Source: Sodalis ligni
Lineage (GTDB): Bacteria > Pseudomonadota > Gammaproteobacteria > Enterobacterales > Enterobacteriaceae
DNA: 64,000 bases
Assembly (NCBI RefSeq): GCF_016865525.2
Contig: NZ_CP075169.1
Span: 2,666,337 to 2,730,336, forward strand
Direction: 5' to 3'
Shown: positions 9,348-18,274 of the stretch, piece by piece
How the letters are laid out: every line of letters begins with the position of its first letter
Position numbering within the stretch: position 1 is the stretch's first letter
Made by a program: the position numbers and the translations under genes
Notes under the pieces: generated by a model
What the model was told of the DNA's origin: nothing
Database searches by the model: none
What the model saw: the letters and a program-made list of their open reading frames with translations, nothing else

Positions 9348-9735
9348 GGGACATAGGCCGGCAGCAATTTAACCCCGGTCAGGTCAAGTTGAAGCTCGTG
9401 CTTATCGCAACCTCGCTGTTATTGATAGGTAACGTTACCAAGGAGAAACGCCGGCATTAAGAAATCAATGATTTTAGGTTGTCTAACAGCAATATTAATG
9501 AAGTGGTATTAAGTAAATTGTCATCAAACGGAATACGTTTCGTTTAACTTACCGATATGGTAATAACCTGTTTTTCTCCCGTAAGATATTAGCATGACAT
9601 TCTAAAAAACATGCACCTCTTAACAATAGCCCTCGATGGGGAACGTTACTGTATTCACGATGAACAAAGGTATGTGTTTGTCAGATTACGCGTGGATGTC
9701 GCGGGTTTGAATGACCATTAAATTCAAGGAGGATT

Positions 9736-10244
9736 ATGGCAAGAGCACTGGTATGCCTGGGGGACAAAACCAGCTTTGGGAAAGTGGTGTCCGCAACCGC
9801 CACATGGCATGAAGGAAATAAGCCCATCGCGCAAAGCGGGGATAAGGCTTCGTGCAGCAAGTGCAACGGAAACTTTCAGATAATCGCCTCGGCGGTTGAC
9901 TGGGGTGAGAAACAGCCCTATGCCGCTACCGGCGACCGGGTGGCCTGCGATTGCTCAGACCACTATGTGTTTGGATCCGCCACACAATACACCAGCACCG
10001 GTACGCATTCTGCGCTAACCCTTACTACGCAGGCATTGTCAGTACAGACTGAGACAAGCGACTCACGGCATCACGTTCGCTACCATTGTGCCAATCTCAA
10101 TGGCCAAGCGCTGAGCTGCCGCCGGTATCTTCTTATCTTCCTGACGGGGATGAAGAAGCAGGCATAACCGATAACCAGGGGCATACAGAGTGGCACTTCG
10201 CCGATACAACCGAGAATATCTGCCTGCGTATTTTAAAGGATTAA
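9736..10244 (+). pseudogene. PAAR-domain protein (type VI spike tip), frameshifted near its C-terminus
   Basis: The ORF starts MARALVCLGDKTSFGKVV and has the PAAR pattern with paired cysteines (CSKC, CDC) and a glycine-rich turn (AATGDRVACDC), so it would cap the VgrG spike of a type VI secretion system and carry an effector. After residue 130 the frame departs at about 10131-10137. In the next frame the expected extension reads LPDGDEEAGITDNQGHTEWH and ends at 10242-10244, immediately before the ATG of the downstream effector remnant. One base is missing. No vgrG or other T6SS structural gene is in the window, so this is an orphan PAAR module. Confidence 0.75.
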
Positions 10245-11434
10245 ATGATGCCAGTGTATATGATTAACACTAAAATAAGCTCCAATGTCCCACCAAGCTA
10301 TTTATTGTACGATTTATGTATTTACCGAATGGATTCGAAACGCAATAAACATTCAATCATTGATGTGAAACAGCAGGCGCTACAAAGCAATTACGAGACG
10401 CAAAGACATCCCACCAAGGACATTAATGATGCGCTTTCCGTCCTCTATATCATGGAAGTCGTTCTATTCCGGAAAACCCTTCTGAAAACGATTCGTGATT
10501 CCGAGACGCCATTCAGCCGATTGTATACGCTACAGGAATTGACCACAGGAAAAGCATTCTCTGCTATTGATTCTGAAAACCCTTGCTATTTTGAAACCAC
10601 CGGTCAAACCCGTCCGGTCAGTGAAGGAGAAAACACCAAGATTGTTAGAATCTTCGTTCCGGAAAGGCCGTTTATTGCGAAGGAATATCCTCTAGGCAGC
10701 CCGTTTGATCCATTCGAAAAGAAGAAAATTGAAGGGCAGATTTTTCTCGATTTCATCACATGGATTATCCTGATCAGGGGAAACCAGTTTATGCGGTCCC
10801 GCGGCATTTTTATTGCCTGCAAATGGACCGACCGGATATCTATGCGCAGGCGGCGCGGGAGCTATGGCGCTACGGCAGGACAAAAATAGGTGAATTGTAT
10901 ATAACACCCAGTGAAGGCTGCCGGCATCCTAAAGGTTCTTTTACGATAGCAGGGTTCTTCACGGGTTTCCGGGCTGGACTGGATGATGCTGGCTGGGCTA
11001 AGGGACTCGGGAAATGCCATGATGCGTTATGATAATGTCGATGATAAAGTGGCCGGCATTACCTTGTGGGGCAAGCTGACGGAATGGTTCGAAAAGGCCG
11101 GATATGAAAAAGTGTTTGGCAATGTGGGATTTTCGCACATCAATCAGCAGGGTGTGGAAATATTAAATGAATATGCCGGTAAAGGATATAGGGTCGTTAC
11201 ATTAATATCTGATGGAATGTTGGCAACATATCCTTCAATTTTGCCGATAAAAACCATTGGGTTGTGTGGAGTGACCAAGTGAGGGTAACAGGTGGATTAC
11301 CTGTGGTACGTAATACCGATAGCAATGACAAGGTTGATTTAAGGGTGTTTTCATGGGGAGATGCAGGTGTGAAGCTAAAAATAATTATACCATTAGGGAT
11401 TATTGTGAAAGGACTTTCGGAGGATTGGTTTTAA
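10245..11434 (+). pseudogene. Remnant of a large PAAR-linked effector or toxin
   Basis: Directly after the PAAR stop (TAAATG), three successive frames each carry plausible protein: MMPVYMINTKISSNVPPSYL (10245 to about 10740), HMDYPDQGKPVYAVPRHFY to PSEGCRHPKGSF (about 10750-10978), and WMMLAGLRDSGNAMMRYDNV to DGMLATYP (about 10979-11245). A last shift leads to NHWVVWSDQVRVTGG, LRVFSWGDAG and a stop at 11432-11434. Read across frames this is one protein of about 395 residues. The late segments WMMLAGLRDS and NHWVVW look like a papain-like or amidase core seen in some PAAR-associated proteins, but I cannot name the family. At least three frameshifts make it non-functional. Base composition is lower in GC than the flanks. 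Confidence 0.6.
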
Positions 11435-11449
11435 ACCGATATCATAAAG

Positions 11450-11860
11450 ATGAAATACAGATTTGTTGCTATATCGATAATTTTTTGTGACGGCATGTAC
11501 TTCTACCAAGGTGAGTTTCAAACCTGCAGAAGATTATTTGCCAAATGCGCAACTTAATCAATATTATTCCGGTGTAATATTAGCAAATTTTAATAGTAAT
11601 GGTGAGCTATTGCCTTTTCTAAGAGAAATTCGAGTGTAAAGATAACTCCAGTAGATTCCGGTCTATATTCTGAACCGGATTTTGAAAACTGCTCTAATGC
11701 TGATAAATCCAATAAATGTGGATATCATGATTATATTTTAATCAAAGGGATGCCACGCAAACGTGGAGAGGTACAAGTAGAGGTTACAGTACGTACACCA
11801 CCAAATATGTATACAAAAGCTGGATATTTTAATAAATATTATTCCATAAAAATAGAATGA
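11450..11860 (+). pseudogene. Small lipoprotein remnant, possible immunity-type partner
   Basis: The ATG at 11450 begins MKYRFVAISIIF; after a slip in the T6 run at about 11487-11492 the frame reads FVTACTSTKVSFKPAEDYLP, giving a good lipobox (VTAC). A second shift near 11640 leads to VKITPVDSGLYSEPDFENCS and a C-terminal segment ending YFNKYYSIKIE at 11860. The restored protein has about 135 residues with two further cysteines. A secreted lipoprotein immediately downstream of an effector remnant fits a periplasmic immunity protein, but this rests on position only. No family is recognised. Confidence 0.45.
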
Positions 11861-11902
11861 TAAGACAAACATTCATTTTATACGCTTCAATAAGTGATTT
11901 TT

Positions 11903-12067
11903 ATGCATGGACAGGTGGGGTATATAACGCCTAGTGAGGGCTGTCGGCATCCTAAAGGTTCTTTTACAATAATATCGGTTCGTGTTGACGGGGCCACGTC
12001 AGGAACTATGTACCCTGGGAAAATGTTTGATAAAACCTATTTTATTAAGGTAATAAATAATGAATGA
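11903..12067 (+). pseudogene. Fragment duplicating an internal segment of the effector remnant
   Basis: This 54-codon frame begins MHGQVGYITPSEGCRHPKGS and repeats, at DNA and protein level, the segment found at about 10891-10960 inside the effector remnant (YITPSEGCRHPKGSFTI). After the shared 17 residues the two diverge, here into a 33-residue tail ending FIKVINNE. It looks like an orphan tail left by recombination or duplication at the effector locus. Function is unlikely. Confidence 0.4.
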
Positions 12068-12069
12068 CT

Positions 12070-12216
12070 ATGAGCGAGTCCGTTTATAAAAGGAAGTTAT
12101 CGAATAATCCTGATGGTATTTTTATAAGAAACCTGTTCAGACTTCCAGAGAGTGCAATCTCAAGTCTTGCGAAAAAAAGCAACCCATGTGATCTGCTTGC
12201 CGGAGTGCATGGTTAA
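12070..12216 (+). CDS. Short hypothetical ORF
   Basis: A 48-codon frame MSESVYKRKLSNNPDGIFIR ending DLLAGVHG follows the previous fragment by 2 bp; an in-frame ATG at 12064 is also possible. No family is recognised and there is no clear ribosome-binding site. The segment LSNNPDGIFIRNL has a faint resemblance to ISNDPGLIYFRPV read at about 24130-24175 in the second decayed locus. It may be part of another remnant. Confidence 0.25.
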   Translation: MSESVYKRKLSNNPDGIFIRNLFRLPESAISSLAKKSNPCDLLAGVHG

Positions 12217-12248
12217 GTTAATAATTATGGATTTGATATGTAATATTC

Positions 12249-12494
12249 TTATAAATACAATGAATTCAACTTAGTGCCTCGTTTACCTATGAGAAATTTA
12301 TCAGCGAACTTGCTAACAAGATAGACACAAGCAACCGTGGAAAAAATTGAAAATAGCCTTATCAGCCAGGTATCAAAATGAAAAATGCAAAACAGAGACA
12401 GCCAGAAAATCGCACTGCCCAAGAGCCCACCTAGTATATCCAGGACATTGCCTAATGCCTTTCTACCGATGAAATTCACTCGCTTTAGTATCAA
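12249..12494 (-). CDS. Small membrane protein, unknown
   Basis: An 81-residue frame with a basic N-terminus (MILKRVNFIGRKALGN), two adjacent hydrophobic helices (ILGGLLGSAIFWLSLFCIF and IRLFSIFSTVACVYLVS) and a basic tail. No homologous family is recognised. Its position in the accessory island would fit an inner-membrane immunity protein or an orphan. Codon use is AT-rich like its neighbours and unlike the flanking metabolic genes. Confidence 0.4.
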   Translation of the reverse strand: MILKRVNFIGRKALGNVLDILGGLLGSAIFWLSLFCIFHFDTWLIRLFSIFSTVACVYLVSKFADKFLIGKRGTKLNSLYL

Positions 12495-12569
12495 CTATTT
12501 TCAGGAGTCTGTTAACACCTGTCATCCCCTACCTTCACTTCACAGCTCAGGCATCAACGTAATTTATCA

Positions 12570-12600
12570 ATAAAGCCGGCAGGCTTCATGACCTGCCGGT
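12570..12600 (-). terminator. Rho-independent terminator of the 12611-12946 gene
   Basis: Read on the minus strand, CCGGCAGG-N8-CCTGCCGG (arms at 12592-12599 and 12576-12583) is followed by CTTTATT. It lies 12 bp after the stop of the minus-strand gene. Confidence 0.65.
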
Positions 12601-12610
12601 GAAACAAGGT

Positions 12611-12946
12611 TTAATGCAATATATTGCTTTCAGGAGTATCATCAATACAACTATGCACAATCAATTCCATGGCTTCGATTCCCCACTCCGTTAGCTGTGG
12701 CGGTTCAGTAAGGAAATCAGGGTCAACCATGTCACGTAAAAATTCGTAGGCATATTCAGGACCCTGTTCCAATCCGTATTCAATGATATGATCCGCTTCG
12801 ACTTGCCAAGCAATTTTAATTTCGAGGGCATCCAATGCCAAGGTTTGTTTAACACCATTGGACAAGCAGAAGTTTTGATAAGCCAGTGCGGCAACGCGGC
12901 GATAGAGGGCGATGCGAAGTTCAGTGGTAAGAATGGCGGTATTCAT
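12611..12946 (-). CDS. Conserved-looking small acidic protein, unknown
   Basis: A 111-residue cytoplasmic protein (MNTAILTTELRIALYRRVAA ... QLTEWGIEAMELIVHSC), predicted mostly helical and acidic, with no signal peptide or membrane segment. A ribosome-binding-like AAGGAAAT lies before the ATG and a good terminator follows, which supports a real transcript. I do not recognise the family. Similar small genes sit behind Icd/Ash-like leader ORFs in satellite-phage-type cassettes, and such an ORF overlaps its 5' end here. Confidence 0.6.
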   Translation of the reverse strand: MNTAILTTELRIALYRRVAALAYQNFCLSNGVKQTLALDALEIKIAWQVEADHIIEYGLEQGPEYAYEFLRDMVDPDFLTEPPQLTEWGIEAMELIVHSCIDDTPESNILH

Positions 12947-13103
12947 AGGACGATTTCCTTAGAGTAAAAATCTTACTGCCACCGGAGCTGCAAATCTCTT
13001 GGGTGGCAGCCCAGACAGGGTTTGCAGTACCGGCCTCTAAGGATACCGGCCAACCCGAAGGTCGCCTTGCCTGGACTACCATTGTTGCCATGGACAATAA
13101 CAA
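12921..13103 (-). pseudogene. Icd/Ash-like leader ORF, fragment
   Basis: On the minus strand this frame reads MATMVVQARRPSGWPVSLEA, then GTANPVWAATQEICSSGG. The pattern PVSLEAG-x3-PVWAA is characteristic of the small host cell division inhibitor Icd-like / Ash-like ORFs of P4-type satellite phages and related islands. Upstream sequence in shifted frames looks like more of the same ORF, so it is probably incomplete. It overlaps the start of the 12611-12946 gene by 26 bp. The family call is from memory of the motif. Confidence 0.4.
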
Positions 13104-13440
13104 ATTTGTATCAGCAATAACAGATAGACCAAAGCCTCGACATAAAAAATCACGCTGGGCGCGTGAAGTGTCGCCTTAAAGATTCTCGGGCTGCAAATCC
13201 CGGCTGACGATTTATCGGCAGCAAAAGAATTATATTAAATTACGGATAAAAAAAGAAGTTATCCAGAAGGAGAATTGATTTCGTTTAAAAAATGTTTATT
13301 GCATAAACAAATTACTCATTAAATTAATATTGCTCAAAGTATGTAAAATATTTTCTTATTGGACTAACTGTAATCATCCTGTTTGAACATGTTCTTAAGT
13401 CTATCCATCACTTTTAGGCGCTTCGGTTGAATAATCGGCT

Positions 13441-13515
13441 TGCCGGTCGAGAAAGTACTATAATTTAATAGATTACGCCGGAAAAAATCTGTTTTTTTGA
13501 CAATAAGTTGCAGCA
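13441..13515. repeat. Direct repeat, right copy, flanking the PAAR island
   Basis: Counterpart of 9271-9347, same orientation, offset about 4.17 kb. The remaining part of the gap 13104-13629 is AT-rich and non-coding by my reading. A short palindromic hairpin (CATCCGCCGGATGACA...TGTCATCCGGCGG, about 13538-13573) lies 60 bp before the DipZ-like gene and could be a terminator or attenuator stem. Confidence 0.6.
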
Positions 13516-13629
13516 GTGCGCATGGAAAGTGTGAACACATCCGCCGGATGACAATTTTGTCATCCGGCGGTCATGGAGCGGGGCGGGTTGATTTGGCAAG
13601 CTGATGTCATATCATGAAAAGGAGATCAT

Positions 13630-15405
13630 ATGATTTTAATAATCCTGGCCTATCTGGGCGGCGTGTTGACCATCGCCAGCCCTTGTATACTACCGGTTCT
13701 GCCGTTTGTTTTCGCCCGGTCGGATCAATCCTTTGTGCGCTCCGGACTGCCGCTGCTGGCGGGCATGGCGCTCACCTTTAGCCTGGTGGCCACCCTGGCG
13801 GCGGTGGGAGGCGGATGGGTGGCGTCGGCCAATCAATATGGCCGCTGGCTTGCGCTGGCCCTGATGGCGCTGTTCAGCGTGACGCTGCTGATGCCGCACC
13901 TGGCGGATCGGGTAATGCAGCCCCTGGTGTCGGCGGGCAACCGCATGAACGACCGCCTTTCTTCCGGCAATAAACAGGCGCCCATCGGCGTATCCCTGCT
14001 GCTGGGCGTGGCCACCGGTTTGCTGTGGGCGCCCTGCGCCGGCCCGATTCTCGGTCTGTTGCTCACCGGCGCCGCCCTGCAGGGGGCCAGCATCGGCACC
14101 ACGCTGTTATTGCTGGCCTATGCCGCCGGCGCGGCCACCTCATTGACCCTGGCGCTGCTGATCGGCGGCAAGGTGTTCAGCATGATGAAGCGTTCGCTCG
14201 GGGCCGGCGAATGGATCCGGCGCGGCATCGGCGGCGCCATGCTGGTGGGAGTGGTGGCTATTGCCTTTGGCCTGGATACCGGAGTACTGGCGCAGATTTC
14301 AACCGCCTCCACCGGCGGTATCGAACAAAAGCTGCTGGACCGCTTCACGCCGAGCGACAATCATGGCGCTGCCCCGGCACTGGCACAAACGTCGGCGGCC
14401 GGCGCCACGCCGCAAACCGTGGCGGATATCTCGCCTATGCTTACCGATGACGGCCCCATGCCGTCCCTGGACGGCGCGGTGCAGTGGCTGAATTCTCCGC
14501 CGCTCACCGCCGCGCAGCTGCGTGGCAAAGTGGTGGTGGTGGATTTCTGGACCTACTCTTGCATCAATTGCCTGCGCGCTTTGCCTTATGTAAAAGCCTG
14601 GGCCGCCAAGTATCACGATCAGGGACTGGTGGTGATCGGCGTCCATGCGCCGGAATTTGCCTTCGAACGGGATATCAATAACGTGACGCGGCAGGCCAAT
14701 AAGTTGGGAGTGACTTACCCTATCGCCATTGACAATAACTACCGCATTTGGCGCGCGTTCAATAACCAGTATTGGCCGGCCCATTATTTTATCGACGCCA
14801 AAGGCGAAATTCGCTATGAGCATTTCGGCGAAGGGGAATATGCGCAGTCGGAACAGGTGATTCAGCAGCTGTTGCGGGAGGCGGGGGCGCGTAACGTCAC
14901 TACCGCCATCAGCCAGGTGCAGGGGCAGGGGGTGGAGCAGGCCGCCGGCGGTCTGCAGGACGTATCGCCCGAGACTTATCTGGGCTATATGCGGGCGGAG
15001 AATTTCGCCTCGGGACAGGCAGTCAACGATGCGCCGGCGGATTACAGCCTGCCCGGGACGCTGTCCTTGAACGATTGGGGGCTCGGTGGGCGCTGGACGG
15101 TGGGCCCGGAAAGCGTGACGCTGAACGGCGACGGCGGACATATCGTCTACCGCTTCCACGGCCGGGATCTGCATTTGGTGCTGGGCCCGACCAAAGACGG
15201 CAAACCGGTACGCTTTCACGTTACGCTGGACGGCAAGGCGCCGGCGGGCGCCCACGGTACCGATGTGTCCCCTGAGGGGGATGGCGCGGTTACCGAGCAG
15301 CGCCTGTATCAATTAATTCGCCAGCAGAACAGCACGGGCGAGCATACCTTCGACATTGAGTTTCTGGATGCCGGTGTTTCAGCTTACGCCTTTACCTTTG
15401 GTTAA
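13630..15405 (+). CDS. DipZ-like protein: DsbD/CcdA membrane domain plus thioredoxin-like domain
   Basis: A 591-residue protein that should carry reducing power across the inner membrane. Residues 1-230 form a CcdA-like domain with the cysteine pair in ASPCILPVLPF (Cys19) and WAPCAGPILG. Residues about 275-420 form a periplasmic thioredoxin/AhpC-like domain with Cys311-x2-Cys314 (YSCINCLRALP) and WPAHYFIDAKGEIRYEHFGE. About 150 further residues form the beta-rich C-terminal domain typical of DipZ rather than DsbD. An AAGGAGAT ribosome-binding site precedes the ATG. It is followed 17 bp later by an exported MsrA, its likely electron acceptor. Confidence 0.88.
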   Translation: MILIILAYLGGVLTIASPCILPVLPFVFARSDQSFVRSGLPLLAGMALTFSLVATLAAVGGGWVASANQYGRWLALALMALFSVTLLMPHLADRVMQPLVSAGNRMNDRLSSGNKQAPIGVSLLLGVATGLLWAPCAGPILGLLLTGAALQGASIGTTLLLLAYAAGAATSLTLALLIGGKVFSMMKRSLGAGEWIRRGIGGAMLVGVVAIAFGLDTGVLAQISTASTGGIEQKLLDRFTPSDNHGAAPALAQTSAAGATPQTVADISPMLTDDGPMPSLDGAVQWLNSPPLTAAQLRGKVVVVDFWTYSCINCLRALPYVKAWAAKYHDQGLVVIGVHAPEFAFERDINNVTRQANKLGVTYPIAIDNNYRIWRAFNNQYWPAHYFIDAKGEIRYEHFGEGEYAQSEQVIQQLLREAGARNVTTAISQVQGQGVEQAAGGLQDVSPETYLGYMRAENFASGQAVNDAPADYSLPGTLSLNDWGLGGRWTVGPESVTLNGDGGHIVYRFHGRDLHLVLGPTKDGKPVRFHVTLDGKAPAGAHGTDVSPEGDGAVTEQRLYQLIRQQNSTGEHTFDIEFLDAGVSAYAFTFG

Positions 15406-15422
15406 CGGCCGTGGGGACTATC

Positions 15423-16175
15423 ATGACTAAACGCTTTTTCTTTCTCGCTTTCCGGGGCCGCCGCGGTGTTTTGGCGGCGGCAGTTGCCATTACCGCGCTG
15501 CTGTGGCAGTGCATGGCCTGGTCGTCGGGCGGCGCTGAAGACGCGGTAAAGATACCGCCCCCGGCCCGCGATGAGGCCGCCGCCACGGTGCATGCGGAGA
15601 CCGCCGTGCTGGCGGGGGGCTGCTTTTGGGGCATGCAGGGGGTATTCCAGCATGTTAATGGCGTGACCGGCGTGGTGGCGGGCTATACCGGCGGATCGGC
15701 GCAAAATGCCAACTATAACGCCGTCAGCGGCGGCGACACTGGCCATGCGGAATCGGTGGAGGTGGTGTTCGATCCGACCAAGGTGTCCTACGGCACCCTG
15801 CTGCAGATCTATTTTTCCGTGGCCCACAACCCGACGGAGCTTAACCGGCAGGGGCCGGACAGCGGCACGCAGTACCGCTCGGCGATTTTTCCGCGCTCCG
15901 CCGCGCAGCAGCAGGTGGCGCAGGCGTATATCGCCCAGCTGAATGCCGCCCATGTGTTTGCCGCGCCGCTGGCGACCCGCCTCGAAAAAGGGGATTTTTA
16001 CCCGGCCGAGGCCTATCACCAGAATTACCTGACCAATAATCCCGAGGCGCCGTATATCGTGATTAACGATTTGCCGAAGGTAGCGGCGCTCAAGCAGATT
16101 TTCCCGGCCCTGTATCGCGATGATCCTGTGCTGGTAAAAGTGCAGGAATCCTCTTATCGGCTGCCGCCGATATAA
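15423..16175 (+). CDS. msrA: Peptide-methionine (S)-S-oxide reductase, exported form
   Basis: A 250-residue protein that reduces S-methionine sulfoxide. Cys67 in AGGCFWGMQGVFQ is the nucleophile, with the downstream motifs GYTGGSAQNANY, SGGDTGHAESVEVVFDP and FYPAEAYHQNY all intact. An N-terminal basic-hydrophobic segment (residues 12-35, VLAAAVAITALLWQCMAW) should export or anchor it in the periplasm; cytoplasmic MsrA lacks this. The frame also opens at a GTG at 15411; the ATG at 15423 has the better ribosome-binding site. Pairing with DipZ suggests a dedicated periplasmic repair module. No MsrB is present. Confidence 0.93.
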   Translation: MTKRFFFLAFRGRRGVLAAAVAITALLWQCMAWSSGGAEDAVKIPPPARDEAAATVHAETAVLAGGCFWGMQGVFQHVNGVTGVVAGYTGGSAQNANYNAVSGGDTGHAESVEVVFDPTKVSYGTLLQIYFSVAHNPTELNRQGPDSGTQYRSAIFPRSAAQQQVAQAYIAQLNAAHVFAAPLATRLEKGDFYPAEAYHQNYLTNNPEAPYIVINDLPKVAALKQIFPALYRDDPVLVKVQESSYRLPPI

Positions 16176-16198
16176 AGAGTGTCGCGCCTGGTTCCGGT

Positions 16199-16306
16199 CT
16201 TCCTTTGACAGGGTCGTTGCACCATCGGCGATGGCGGGCCTACCCTGGCATGGGGCGCTTCGCGGCCGACGATGGCCGCTCCGGCCCCATTGCCACGGTC
16301 TCCCGC
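16199..16306. repeat. Dispersed repeat, copy 1 (about 108 bp)
   Basis: This intergenic segment aligns with 33890-34001 in the same orientation. Shared blocks include GCGGGCCTACC, CATG-x-GGCGCT and CGGTCTCCC, roughly three quarters identical by eye. It has no coding content that I can defend. The gap 16176-16478 otherwise holds the palindromic element listed next. Confidence 0.5.
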
Positions 16307-16367
16307 TATTTGGTTGTTGCAGACGTATTCGACGGCTGAAAATTCACTCGAGGCTGGTAAGGAGGGG

Positions 16368-16460
16368 CAGGATGATAGAAGAGTAAACCATCCGCGCCAG
16401 GACGGCGCGGATCGAGCCTACATGGATGTATTTACGGCGTATTTACGATCTATCATCCTG
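16368..16460. repeat. Nested palindromic element
   Basis: Outer arms CAGGATGATAGA (16368-16379) and TCTATCATCCTG (16449-16460) are perfect inverted repeats. Inside lies a second perfect stem, ATCCGCGCC-aggac-GGCGCGGAT (16390-16412). The segment GAGCCTACATGGATGTATTT between them has the look of the short palindromic repeats scattered in enterobacterial genomes. It lies between msrA and the convergent aldehyde dehydrogenase and could also serve as a transcription barrier. Confidence 0.5.
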
Positions 16461-16478
16461 ACCCGACCGGACACGTCT

Positions 16479-18090
16479 TTAATCAGGCGTATTGCCTGTA
16501 ATGGCATCCCTGGTATATTCGCCGTTCACCAGCCGCAGCAGGTTCAGCGGGTTGGCATCCTGCAGCGGCGGCGGCAAGAGTTCCGCCGGCCAGTTTTGCA
16601 GGCATACCGGCCGCTGAAAACGGCTGATGGCCAGGGTGCCGACGGAAGTGCCGCGGGCGTCGGAGGTGGCGGGCCAGGGGCCGCCGTGCACCATGGCGTC
16701 GCTCACTTCAACTCCGGTGGGGTAGCCGTTGAACAATACCCGTCCGGCCTTGTGCAGCAGGCGCCGGCACAGCGGGCTGGTCAGCGGTAAATCCGCCGGC
16801 TCCGCCAGGATCGTGGCGGTGAGCTGTCCCTGCAAATGATCAAGGACCACCAGCAGTTCCTCAAGATTAGCGACCGCCGCCACCACCGCCAGCGGACCGA
16901 AGACCTCCTCCTGCAATACCGGGTCTATCGCGGACAGCAGCAGATCTTTATCTCCCTGATAGAGACGGGACGCCGCCTGGTTATCCGCCGATTTGCCTTC
17001 TGCCAGCCGCCGCAGCGCCGGATGCCGGTCCCAGCGCGCCACGCCCTGCCGGTAATTTTCCAGGATGCCCGCATGCAGCATAAACTGCGGCGGGGCGGCA
17101 TTGACCCACCGGGTCAATTGGCCGATAAACCGGTCAAAATCCTCTCCGGCCACGCCGATAATCAGACCCGGCTTGGTGCAGAACTGGCCCGCCCCCAGGG
17201 TAAAAGAGCCCACCAGGTCCTTGGCAATCTGTTCGCCCCGTGCCTTTAAGGCGTTGGGCAGCAGCAGCAGCGGGTTGACGCTGGACATCTCGGCAAACAC
17301 CGGGATGGGCTGCGGCCTCCGGGCCGCCAGATCAAACAGCGCCCGTCCGCCTTTCAGGGAGCCGGTAAAGCCCACCGCCTGAATTTCCGGCGCCTGCACC
17401 AGTTCGGCGCCGATAAAGTCGCCATAAATCATGTTAAACACCCCGCCGGCAGGTTTTGCGCCAGCCGGGCCCGCTCAATGGCCAGGGCAATGCCTTCGGC
17501 GGTGGCCGGATGGCCGCTGTGGGCCTTGAACACTACCGTGCAGCCGGCCGCCAGGGCCGAGGCGGTATCGCCGCCGGCGGTGGAGAACGCCAGCGGAAAT
17601 TGCTGGCGCCGAATACCGCCGCCGGGCCGAGGGGCAGTTGATACTGGCGCAGATCCGGCCGGGGCAGCGGCTTGCGGCCCGGCAGCGCCGTATCGATACG
17701 AACATTTTCCGTATCCCCGCGGGCCAGCAATCGGGCAAACAGGCGCAGCTGACCGCTGGTGCGGGCTTTTTCTCCCTGCAGACGGGGCAGGGGCAGAGCA
17801 GTTTCCAGATGTGCCAGCTGCAGGAAGCTGTCATCCAGGGCATCGATTTCGTCGGCGATGGCATTTAAAAACCGTGCGCGCTGGGCGCTGTCGGTCTGGC
17901 TGTAGGCCGGGAAGGCGGCAGCCGCGGCCTGCGCTGATAAGCGGGCTTCCTCGGGGGTGGCCTGTGCATAGTCATGGCCGGTGGGTTCGCCGGTGGCGGC
18001 GCACAGGCTGTGAATGATATCCCGGCCCGCGGCCACCCGTTCACCGGCGATAAACTGTCCGCCGGCGGCGGCGGTGTGTGAAACAGACAT
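16479..18090 (-). pseudogene. Aldehyde dehydrogenase (alpha-ketoglutarate semialdehyde dehydrogenase-like), frameshifted
   Basis: Starting at 18090 (MSVSHTAAAGGQFIAGERVA), the frame covers the N-terminal NAD-binding half to [11 protein letters not shown]. One C is missing at about 17595-17597; with it restored the protein continues [53 protein letters not shown], the catalytic Cys in TLGAGQFCTKPG and QEEVFGPLAVV, to 16479. The layout and the KAHSGHP segment fit the 2,5-dioxopentanoate (KGSA) dehydrogenase branch, the last step of 4-hydroxyproline, arabinose and glucarate degradation. The neighbours point to hydroxyproline. The single lesion is recent or an assembly error. Confidence 0.85.
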
Positions 18091-18274
18091 GGTGCTCCTC
18101 CCGATGGCAGGCGCGCATGAGGATGCCTGCCCTGTTGACGCATAGGGTTACCTTGACGGTTATTACCGGCGGCGGCTTGAGGATTTTCGACGTGCCTGCC
18201 GGCGAAATCGGCATAGCGGACGGCGTAGCACGGCATAATCGGCTTTCGCTAACGCGTGCGGCCGGATAAAGGTT

